Assembly: GCA_948567375.1 (NCBI GenBank)
Contig: OX419762.1
Coordinates: forward strand, 33,671,465-33,735,464
DNA: 64,000 nucleotides
Reading direction: 5' to 3'
Origin: Lunularia cruciata
Taxonomy: Eukaryota; Streptophyta; Marchantiopsida; Lunulariales; Lunulariaceae
Positions 1 through 8,347 of the stretch are shown here, piece after piece. The notes beneath the pieces are model-generated. The model did not search any database and was not told the origin of the DNA. It saw only the letters and a list, made by a program, of their open reading frames with translations. The translations under genes were made by a program, and so were the position numbers. Each line of letters starts with the position of its first letter. Positions within the stretch are counted from its first letter, which is position 1.

Positions 1-931
1 TCACAAGATCCTCTCAATAATGCACTTCTCTCTTCAGGTCTTCAATTACCCGACTTCTCACTACTGCCTCCGCTCACAGTACTTCTCTTTCCTCTTCATC
101 TCGGGTTATACCCTTCTTCAACTCCGAGTTTTCTTCTTCTAGTCTTGCTAATACCTGCAACACAATCTTCACCTCTGGACAAGTCAACTGCATCTCCTTC
201 TTCTTGTACTCTAGCTTTACTAACAATGGACACATAGCTTCTCGCAGGTACTCCACTCCATCACTGGCAACTACTTCAACCTGTGGAGTGATCTCCTTCT
301 TTACCTCTTCTTCTCCCAATACTCGCCTTCTCCTCTACAGTAGTCATATCGGAATAGACGCCTCACTTCCCGAGCTTTTGTGTGCTTCTTCCTTCACTGT
401 ACTTGGACCCGCTTTGTACTTTGCCTTACGTCTCGAGCAAACTCCTCTCTGCACTGTGATCTTTTTCTCTTCGGGCTCAGTTACTTCATCTTCCAACTGT
501 GTGTGGTCCTCGGCTTTGATTTCTTCCTACACTTCGTCTTCTTCTATAGCAGCTGGTGCCGATGCCATTTCTCCTCCTTCATCGCTATCGCTATTCGTAT
601 CTCCACTCTATAGCGTTAGCTCGGGCTCCTCCTCGTGTTCCGAGTCTTCAGTCTTAAGCTTGGCATCACCTTCCGAGTCTTCATCCTCTGACTCGATCAC
701 CACCATACCTCACCTTGGGTTACCTCTCCTGGTCTTCTAAGGTTTCTTTGTGTCTTCGGCTTTGCCCTGCCAACTTCTCTTCTTTGTATTCATGGTACTC
801 ACCTCAATCTCCACCTACTTCCCTGTCTTCATATAGTAGTCATCGGTGCTCCTGATTTGCAAGATGTATTGTTGCTCCTCAACATTGACCTCCTTTTGCA
901 AATCAAGATGGAAGTACGACACCATCCGAGT
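1..931 (-). pseudogene. Family-X protein, charged linker and start of coiled coil (copy A, frameshifted)
   Basis: Continues the copy A coding region in other frames after a frameshift near 931. Translation shows the Lys/Glu/Ser-rich linker and then the start of the coiled coil. An 81-residue open stretch at 319-74 carries EVKKEITPQVEVVASDGVEY and EEENSELKKGITRDEEEREV, matching the same place in copies B, D and E. Several in-frame stops and a frameshift mean it cannot make the full protein. The remainder lies beyond the window edge. Confidence 0.6.
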
Positions 932-1702
932 TCACTCCGCCAAGTTCAGCAAATTCAACCTGAGGTAGAAATGCGCTGCAAACAGCATGATGTAGTGTGG
1001 AGGCAATTTATCCCATAGATTCCACACCATTTGTCTCCTTCTCCCATGGAAACACCTTGCCCATTTAATTGGTTCTCTTGCAAATAACTTGTGAAAGAAC
1101 ACCGCTTGGTGTTTCATCACATACGTGGTTCTCTCTGGCTTTAGGATGGCCATCAGCGCACTCACAATTCCTCTCTTCACAGGGTCTTTGTAGCTCTCAA
1201 CTTTGTACCCATTCTTTGTCCGCTTGGACGAGAATGCATCTCTCACCTCTTGAGTTTCTTGAGCTATCTCTCCCTTCTCCAAGAACGTGGCCCCCTGCTC
1301 CGAGCCTACTTCCTTCCGGAGTACAAGTCTCCAATCCGACTCTGTCCAGCGAACCGGATTTCCTCTCTTCTCTTCCTCCTCGGGTCCATCAAGACACTTG
1401 CTCTTGATGATTTCTATCATGAAACCTAGAAAGCTCACATTCCAGTTCCATGCCAAGAAAGTGATCCAAAGTTGGCTCAAGACTTTGATCCTAGCAATCA
1501 CATCTAACCTCTGAATCACATGATTTCTCACTATGAATTCAGAGTTCTTCTTTCCTCCTCCCATCTCTTCTGCCTTCTCACTCTCTCTTGATTTCACTCT
1601 CGCGACTTCTCCCTTACACACTAACGCGATTCCAACTCTATATCCCTTCCCACTATCACCTGCAAGATGACTTCTCAACGGCAAAGGAAAATTACTCGAC
1701 AT
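932..1702 (-). pseudogene. Family-X protein, N-terminal domain (copy A)
   Basis: Open from the conserved start MSSNFPLPLRS at 1702 down to 932, about 257 residues. It carries the N-terminal domain shared by all copies: a basic start, the block ARIKVLSQLWITFLAWNWNV, then YKDPVKRGIVSALMAILKPE, MKHQAVFFHKLFA and HFYLRLNLLNLAE. The domain looks helical with regular hydrophobic spacing, and shows no DDE, RT, protease or helicase motif. I do not recognise it as a named family; the sense is of a retroelement gag-like or plant-transposon-associated domain, but that is only an impression. A TATA-like TATAAAAAT (minus strand, 1729-1721) lies just upstream. The frame breaks at about 931. The ATG twelve codons upstream (1738) overlaps the TATA box, so I prefer 1702. 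Confidence 0.65.
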
Positions 1703-2116
1703 TTCATCATTGCAAGTTTGATTTTTATAGAGTTGCACTTTCTTTGTCTTTCTTCACTTTGAGTTTCTACAGAGAAATCACACCTCCTACATGCACCTGT
1801 CACTGTCAATCAACCTTTGTACGTATGGGCCGCCGGTTTTTGAACGGTCCCTTCTTGAATTTCTCACCCCAACGAAAGGTTGTTATACTGTCTTTGCCTC
1901 GGGTTGAGCTCCTCCCAATACAAAGACACTTTACTTTAGGTTGTATGCTGACAGGGCATTTCTGAGTACTTTGCCTTATGACCCAAAGTCACTTTACTTT
2001 GGGTTTCATCCCGAAGACTCTTTTCTTTGCCTTCTTTGGCCATACATGCACAATTCGACTTCTCTATACACTTCTTCTTCTTTATTTTGAAAAAAACAAA
2101 AAATGTAGGCACCACA

Positions 2117-3348
2117 AAGATTGCACGAGTTGAAGTTGTTGGTGCAGGAGACGAGGAGGAGAAATACAAAGGAAAAAGACTTGAATGCCTTACTCATCAA
2201 TCTAAGAACTTGTGTAGATAGAAAGATATTGGAGGTAGAAGACAATATCACAATTAGATTAGACTTAGTAAAATTAGCGATAGATAAACTTTGGAAGGAT
2301 GTCAGAGCAAAAGCCAAAGTAGATAACATAGGAGTGCAGATGTCTTTGGAGTTACCATCAGAGATATTGGAGAAGAGTGGGTTGGGAGATAAGGAGTTAG
2401 ATAGATAACCCACTAGTGGAATTGCAGATTAGGAAAGAGAATTGTTAGAATTGGTAGAGGAATTAGGAGTTGTGAAACACAAGGATAGAGTAGTAGTGAG
2501 TGAATTTACTTCAGGATTGAAAGCCAAGGAGGAAGTAGACATCGGATCGGATTAGTAACAATTTTGAGATTTGAAGAGACAGATATGAAGAGGTGTATTG
2601 TCAGTTTGGATCTGCAGGTTAGAAGAGTTGTTGTAGAATGGTATAGTTGTTAGAATTGTCGTTTGCTTCACTATTTAAGAGTGGCATTTGTAGGAAAATG
2701 TTGTTCAATGCTCATAATTTCTGAGAATAGATAAAGCAAAGTGATGTGGAGCAGGCTCGTCGCTTGAGCTTGATTCCTAGTATCAACATTGTGTTTGTGT
2801 TTGTGAGTGTGTGGAGAATTTTGAAGTGCAAATCAATGTACTTGCTAGATGTTGGATTCCGCAACCTTGATCTTCACTCTATGTGTTTGATCTTTAATGT
2901 AGTGCAATTGAAGCAATGCCTTGACAGATCTAAGAGGAATTGTAGTGTTGGTAGTATTCTACATTTGTGAGTGCAGCGCAAAGTTGATGTGAAGCAATTT
3001 TGATCAAGGAAGTTGTGCCTTCAGTAGAGGAGTAGAACACAATTCTAAGGCAAAGTTGTTTTGTAGTGAAGTGCCATTTTTGGGAGAGCCTGAATCATCA
3101 TAATCAAGATTGTTTGGAAAGATTTGATGGAGTTTTGATTAAGGAGTGTTACTTCATAACGAGATTGCAAATCAATGCTTGCTACTCTCTTTTGGGTGTG
3201 GTTTCTACTTGAGAGATTAAAGACGCAACCAAGAAGAACTACATTGTGACATTTGACTTTGTATTTTGACATTTCTGACTAGTATCTCTACAAGAACAAA
3301 CTTTACTTACTTGATTACCACAAAAGTGATTTTTGCCAGGTTGTCACA
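2117..3348 (+). mobile_element. Family-X element, copy A' (3' third, interrupted by copy A)
   Basis: Plus-strand 3' part of a family-X element. It enters at 2117 inside the coiled-coil coding region and ends at 3348 with the family 3' terminus (...GATTACCACAAAAGTGAT...GTTGTCACA). Bases 2121-2408 encode the C-terminal end of the family protein, including DRKILEVEDNITIRLDLVKL; about 940 bases of 3' untranslated sequence follow. The 5' two thirds should lie left of the window, beyond copy A, which is nested in it. The bases after its end (CCTAC) begin the 3' part of the DNMT retrotransposon, so A' is itself inserted in that element. Confidence 0.8.
2121..2408 (+). pseudogene. Family-X protein, C-terminal end (copy A')
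   Basis: 95-residue open stretch equal to the C-terminal part of the family-X coiled coil: HELKLLVQETRRR, a DRKILEVEDNITIRLDLVKL block and GVQMSLELPSE near the end. The same blocks occur in copy B (about 7100-7400), D (17538-17203) and E (42700-42556). A TAG at 2406 closes it where copy B reads on for some 50 more codons. It is only a remnant, because the upstream part is cut off by copy A. Confidence 0.7.
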
Positions 3349-3429
3349 CCTACGCTGCTCTGCCAAGCCAAGGCTCATAATCCAGGTCAAACAATTTAGG
3401 TCCATAGCCTGACCTAACACCTAATGCCT

Positions 3430-4487
3430 AGATGCCTCTAACCCTACTAGAACAACGGTAATACCAATGCAAAAACTATCGCCCGCTCTCTCTCATTAGC
3501 ATTAGGCTCTACCAACTGCTATAACTATGAGTCCCAAACAATTTCAGGTCCTCCTTCTCAAAAAGCATGAGAGCATGGGAAATTCATGATTGTAGGAAAT
3601 GGGGCTCTAGGCTATCCAACTAGGTTCACCACTACCATAGGTGATCTATTAGCCACTACTACTGTCTGAGACTTACACCCAACATCCAAGACATCATCAA
3701 CAAGGATATGGTCAAGTCATTGAATCCCATTATAAGCACAGTGTAAAACCTCTCTAGGTAAGAGATTCATCCACCAAAGACAAAGACAATGAGCCCATGA
3801 TCCCACTCTGGCTGTATCTAACAATACAACAGGTCCTATCTAACAATGGACCTAATGTGTACTCACCACCACTTTGGTGCGAGAATCACCCATCAAAGGA
3901 ACATTCTCTAAAAGGTAAGCTGGAGAAATGGACTAATGAACCTAGAGATGTCACAGTATCTGTAACATCTCCCAAAACACACTAGAACAAGGATCTTGAA
4001 GACCCAAACCTTGGCCCGCACGTGTATGTCCTTGACATGGCCATCCAAAAATCACCAAGAGAATAGGCCCATGTTTCTCCAGATCATGCGCCCCTAGTAA
4101 GGAAATATTTGCTGGTAGGGCCTTTTGGTAACCTCCGACTGTTGACATCGGTAATAATTCTGGATACCAATAAGCCAAGTGTGCCATATGATGTAGAAAG
4201 ACTTGCCTAGCAATCTCATCTCTCTCTACATACAAGTACCTCTGTACTTGTATACCCGCCTGTAATACCGCAGCTAGTCCGGTGCTAATCCCACCAAACA
4301 ACTCCAATAGACATATCTCCTCTATTGGATACTGCCAAGCAATGAGTGTGGTATCCAGAGGTGTCAAAGTAATTGACTCTAGAGGCTCATCCTCACACTC
4401 ATCTCTTGATGGTACAAAGGCTCCACTCCAAGCCTGTTGCACCAATTGATCTGCATGCTGTTGTAACGCCTCCTCTAAACTCCACAA
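3430..4487 (-). pseudogene. C5-cytosine DNA methyltransferase domain inside a Ty3/gypsy retrotransposon
   Basis: C5-MTase fold enzymes transfer a methyl group from S-adenosylmethionine to cytosine C5. Seen here, in order: motif I as LLELFGGISTGL (about 4310-4275); an acidic motif II region YVERDEIA; motif IV as GWPCQGHTRAG with the catalytic Cys of PCQ at 4037-4035; a DP..S.FWE helix; then a frameshift near 3951. After the shift, motif VI appears as ENVPLMGDSRTK (ENV at 3908-3900), a motif VIII-like GSWAHCLCLWWMN (about 3810-3765), and a motif IX/X-like VEPNANERERA near 3450. So a nearly complete catalytic domain of about 300 residues was present before decay. It lies in frame downstream of gag and protease, not next to host exons. 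Retrotransposon-borne DNMTs are known from charophyte algae and dinoflagellates. Domain call is firm; activity of this copy is excluded by the shift and stops. Confidence 0.88.
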
Positions 4488-4556
4488 TAGAACATCCGAG
4501 GTAAATGGAAAAATCCCACTTGTACATTAAATCCGAGTGATCTCCTCTGGTACTAG

Positions 4557-4561
4557 AGTAT
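4557..4561. repeat. Target-site duplication AGTAT, left of copy B
   Basis: AGTAT at 4557-4561 immediately precedes the copy B 5' end (TGTGGTACCC) and is repeated exactly at 8338-8342 right after its 3' end (GTTGTCACA). Five bases is typical of LTR-retrotransposon integration. Confidence 0.85.
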
Positions 4562-4946
4562 TGTGGTACCCACATTTTTTGTTTATTTTGAAATGGAGAA
4601 GAAGAAGTATATAGAGAAGTTGGATTCCGCCTGTATGGCCAAAGAAGGCAAAGAAAAGAGTCTTTGGGATGAAACCCGAGGTAAAGTAGCTTCGGGTCAT
4701 AAGGCAAAGTACTTGGACTTGCCCTGTCAGCATACAACCCAAAGTAAGGAGTCTTCGTATTGGGGGGAGCTCAACCCAAGACAAAGATAGTGTAACAACC
4801 TTTCTTTGGGGCAAGAAATTCAAGAAGGGATCGTTCAAAACCGGCGGCCATACGCATGAAGTACAATTGACAGTGACAAGCGCATGCAAGTGGTGTGATT
4901 TCTTGGTAGAAACTTGAATTGAAGAGAGACGAAGAAGGCATGACTC

Positions 4947-4954
4947 TATAAAAA
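4947..4954 (+). promoter_or_regulatory. TATA box of family-X copy B
   Basis: TATAAAAA lies 27 bases before the conserved ATG at 4974. The same box is present at the same place in copies A (1729-1721, minus), D (19710-19704, minus) and E (44941-44934, minus). At usual TATA-to-start spacing, transcription would begin almost at the ATG, leaving essentially no 5' untranslated region. Confidence 0.5.
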
Positions 4955-4973
4955 TTGGGCTAATGACAAAGCA

Positions 4974-7563
4974 ATGTCAAGCAATTTTCCTTTGCCGTTG
5001 AGGAGTCGTCCTGCAAGAGATCGTGGGAAGGGAAGTAGAGTTGAAGACACGCTAGTGTGTAGAGGAGGATTCAAGAGAGTGAAACCAAGAGACAATGAGG
5101 AAGCAGGAAAGATGGAAGGAGGAAAAAAGTACTCCAAATTTTCAGTGCAAAATCATGCAATTCGGAGGTTAGATGTGATTGTGAGAATCAAAGTCTTGAG
5201 CCGACTTTGGATCACATTCTTGGCATGGAATTGGAATGTAAGTTTTCCAAGTTTCATGACTGAGATAATCGAGAGTAAGTGTCTTGATGGCCCCAAGGAA
5301 GAGGGGAAGAGAGGAAATCCGGCTTGCTAGACAGAATTGGATTGGAGATTAGTGCTCGGAAGAGAGGCAAGAGCGGAGCAAGTGCCACATTCTTGGGGAA
5401 GGGAGAGGTAGCCAAAGAAACCCAAGAAGTGAGGGATGCTTTCTCTTCAAAGAGAACAAAGAATGGGTATAAGGTCGAGAGTTACAAAGATCCAGTGAAG
5501 AGAGGGATCGTGAGTGCTCTCATGGCAATCCTGAAGCCGGAGAGGATGACTTATGTGATGAAACACCAAGCGGTGTTCTTCCATAAGATGTTTGCAGGAG
5601 AACCTATCAACTGAGCGAGGTGCTTCCATGGGAGGACAAGACAGATGGTGTGGAATTTGTGGGATAAGTCACCTCCACACTACATTGTGTCATTTGAAGC
5701 ACATTTCTACCTCGGGTTGAATTTGCTCAATTCAGCGGAGCGCAATAGAATGGTGTCTTACTTCCATCCCAACTTGAGAAGAGAAGTTGACACGGAGGAG
5801 CAACAATACATTCAAATCCAAAGCACGGATGAGTACTATGCGCAGACATGCAAGAGCGTGGGGGTAGAAGTGAGTACTCCAAAGTCAAAGAAGCGGAGTC
5901 GACAAGGAGAAGGCAAAGACATGGAGAAGACAAGACCTCGGAAGACCAGGAGAGGAAACCCAAGGAGAGGCATAGTGGTGATCAAGTCATCAGAGGAAGA
6001 CTTGGAAGGCAAAGCCGAGTGCAAGTCCAAAGACTCGAAACACAAGGAAGAACCAGAGCTCATACTGCAAAGTGGAGATACAAGTAGCGATAGTGATGAA
6101 GGTGGGGAGATGATGTCGGTACCTGCTGCCAAAGAAGAAGAAGTTTGGGTGGAGCTCAAAGAAGAAAATAATGCAAAGTTGGAGGATGAGGTACCCGAGC
6201 CAAAGGAGAGGAAGTTTACAATTCAGAGAGGAGTATGGTCAAGATGCAAGGCAAAGTGTGAAGCAGGTCTGAGCAAGGCAAAGGAAGAGGCAAATGCTAG
6301 CTCAAGGAGTGAAGCGTCTTTCCGATACAACGACTACAGAGAAGAAAGCAAGTATTGGGTGAAGAAGAGGTAAAGAAGGAGATCTCTATGCAAGGGGAAG
6401 TAGGTGCAAGTGATGGAGTGGAGTACCTACAAGAAATTGTGTGCCCGTTGTTGGTGAAGTTAGAGCACAAGAAGAAGGAGATGCAGTCAACATGTCCAGA
6501 GGTGAAGACTGTGTTGCAAGTTTTGGCAAGACTGGAAGAAGAGAACTCGGAGTTGAAGAAGAGTATAACCTGAGGCAAGGAGGAAAAGGAAGTACTGCGA
6601 GGGGATGCAGTAGTACAGAGTCAAGTTATTGAGGACTTGAAGAGAGAAGCGAGGTATCGAGAAGAACTTGTAAAGAAGAGTGACATAGCAAGGGAGAGAC
6701 AAGTAGTAGAGTATGAAATCTTGAAGCAGCAGTTTGCTAATTCTAGACTAGAAATTATCCATGCTATGGCAAGGGTAGCAGAGAAGGAACAAGAACTCAA
6801 TAGAGTGATGGAGAGTGTAGAAGAGAAGCAATTGTGGTAGCAGGAGTTGACAGTGAGATATAGGGAAGAAGAGCGATTACGAGAGTAATTTCGTAATCAA
6901 GAAGAGAAGTTTGTGCAAAAGGAGAAGGAGAAAGAAACTGTGAAAGCCAAGTTTGAGGTAGAGTTGGCAATGTACAAGGAAGATTGGCTTGCAGATCGGG
7001 AGCGTGAAAGGAAGATGAGATTGGAGCCATTGAAGGAGATCGTAATCAAGATGAATGCGATGCTGAGTACAAAAGCCAGTGTTTGTATTGAAGAGACAAG
7101 GCTGCACGAGTTGAAGAAGTTGGTGCAGGAGATGAGGAGGAGACATGCAAAGGATACAGACTTGAATGCTCTGTTAATTAGTCTTAGAACTTGGGTAGAT
7201 AGAAAGATATTGGAGGTCGAAGACAATATCACAATTAGATTAGATCTAGTGAAGTTAGAGAAAGATAAACTTCGGAAAGATGTTAGAGCCAAACTCGAAG
7301 TAGATGAAATAGGAGTGCAAATGTCTTTGGAGTTACCATTTGAGACATTAAAGAAGAGTGGGTCAGCAGATAAGGAGTTAGATAGATTACCCACTAGTGA
7401 AATTTTAGATAAGGAAAGAGATATTAGATTTGGTAGAAGATGTAGGAGTTATGAAACCCGAGGACAAAGTAGTAGGAAGTACAGTTACTTCAGGATTGGG
7501 TTTGAAAGCCGAGGAAGAAGTAGACATCGGATCGGATTAGAAACCAATTTGAGATTTAAATAG
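4974..7563 (+). pseudogene. Family-X coiled-coil protein (copy B, disrupted)
   Basis: Best view of the whole protein, about 850 residues before decay. Residues 1-~240: N-terminal domain starting MSSNFPLPLRSR, with the blocks RIKVLSRLWITFLAWNWNV, MKHQAVFFHKMFAGEPIN and HFYLGLNLLNSAERNRM. Next ~150 residues: a Lys/Glu/Ser linker with SSDSDEGGEMM and KR-rich runs like nuclear signals. The last ~430 residues are a long coiled coil (EYLQEIVCPLLVKLEHKKKE, REELVKKSDIARERQVVEYE, AKVEFELA-like heptads) ending near 7563. Disruptions: a frameshift near 5325, TGA for Trp at 5611, stops at 6571 and 6838, and a stop at 6886. The architecture (compact N-domain, acidic linker, coiled coil) suggests a structural or nucleic-acid-packaging role. 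No enzymatic motif is seen and I do not recognise the family. Confidence 0.65.
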
Positions 7564-8337
7564 GCAGATATGAAGAGGTGCATTGTCATTTCAGATTTGC
7601 AGGTTTGTAGAGTCATTAGGAAGAGGTATCTTAGGAAGATAACTGTTGATTGTTTCACTATTTAATAGTGGTATTCGCAGTATCATGTTGTTCAATGCTC
7701 ATTTTTTCTGAGAATAGATAAAGCAAAGTGCTATGAAGCAGTGCTCGTTGCTTAAGCTTGATTCCAAGTATCAACTTTGCAATTGTGTTTATGAGTGTGT
7801 GAAGAATTTCAAAGTGCAAGTCAGTGTGTTTGTTTGATGTTGGATTCCACAGCCTTGATCTTCATTTTGTGTGTTTGATCCTGAGTGAAGTGCAATCAAA
7901 GCAATGCCTTGATAGATCTGAGAAAAATTGTAGTGTTGGTAATATTCTGTATTTGTGAGTGCAGTGTGAGGTTGATGTGAAGCAATTTTGATCGAGGAAG
8001 TTGTGCCTTCAGTGGAGGGGTGGAACACAATTCTGAGTCGAAGTCATTTTGCAATGAAGTGCCACTTTTGAGAGAGTTTGAATCATCACAATCAAGATTG
8101 TTTGGAAAGAATTGATGGAGTTGTGATTAAGAAGTGTGAATTCATGACGAGACTGTGAATCAGTGCTTGTTACTCTCTTTTAGGTGTGGTTTCTACCTGA
8201 GAGATTAAAGATGCAACCAAGAAGAACTACATTGTTACTGTTTGACTTTGTATTTGACCAATTCTGACTCGTATCTTTGCGTGAATGAACTTTACTTACC
8301 TGATTACTGCAAAAGTGATATTTGGCGGGTTGTCACA
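7564..8337 (+). other. 3' untranslated region and 3' terminus of copy B
   Basis: About 770 bases without the main frame. They are conserved in copies A', C, D and E, including a block around 7860-7960 that is open in the sense direction in A', D and E and in the antisense direction in B, C and D. The end holds an inverted ACCCG...CGGGT-type pair (clearest in copy C, 10222-10253) before the final GTTGTCACA. Confidence 0.5.
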
Positions 8338-8347
8338 AGTATCTTTT

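Larger units (their letters stand above)
1..2116 (-). mobile_element. Family-X element, copy A (3' part beyond window start)
   Basis: Minus-strand copy of a repeat present at least five times in this window. Its 5' terminus is at 2116, where the minus strand begins TGTGGTGCCTACATTTTTTG, matching the start of copy B at 4562. It holds the same 5' leader, TATA box, ORF start and coiled-coil region as copies B, D and E. The 3' end lies upstream of the window. It is inserted head-to-head into an older plus-strand copy that resumes at 2117, so copy A is the younger insertion. The 5-bp target duplication cannot be checked because the other end is missing. Confidence 0.8.
3349..4561 (-). mobile_element. 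DNMT-carrying Ty3/gypsy element, 3' remaining part
   Basis: Minus-strand continuation of the element whose 5' half lies at 10261-14811. The halves are separated by family-X copies C and B. Once the insertions and their target duplications are set aside, the minus-strand reading frame runs without interruption from the region downstream of the protease (NTHAK...) into ...DTLVPEEITRI and the methyltransferase domain. The element is cut at 3349 by copy A', so its reverse transcriptase, integrase and 3' LTR are not in this window. Both halves are decayed by stops and frameshifts. Confidence 0.8.
4562..8337 (+). mobile_element. Family-X element, copy B (complete, 3776 bp)
   Basis: Complete copy with both termini and a perfect 5-bp duplication (AGTAT at 4557-4561 and 8338-8342). 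It starts TGTGGTACCCACATTTTTTG and ends CGGGTTGTCACA; the two ends form a short imperfect inverted repeat (TGTG..ACCC). Inside are a ~385-bp leader, a TATA box at 4947, one long coding region at 4974-7563, and ~770 bp of 3' untranslated sequence. No second copy of either end exists inside the element, so it has no LTRs. No RT, integrase or transposase motif was found. It landed immediately beside copy C, within the DNMT retrotransposon. Confidence 0.87.

Noticed and set aside
204..740. Plus-strand 178-codon Ser/Thr-rich ORF at the window start
   Set aside because: Antisense shadow of the family-X linker and coiled-coil region of copy A.
3951..4487. DNMT domain as a host chromatin gene (DRM, CMT or MET1)
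   Set aside because: No introns or host exons around it; it shares a reading frame with a retroviral-type protease and gag, and motif I and PCQ contexts differ from those of host plant enzymes.
6637..6840. Separate small gene inside copy B
   Set aside because: It is a piece of the broken coiled-coil frame; the same residues occur inside the longer uninterrupted stretch of copy E.
4562..8337. Family X as a Helitron or CACTA transposon
   Set aside because: Ends are TG...CA, not TC...CTRR or CACTA...TAGTG, and the target duplication is 5 bp, not 0 or 3 bp.
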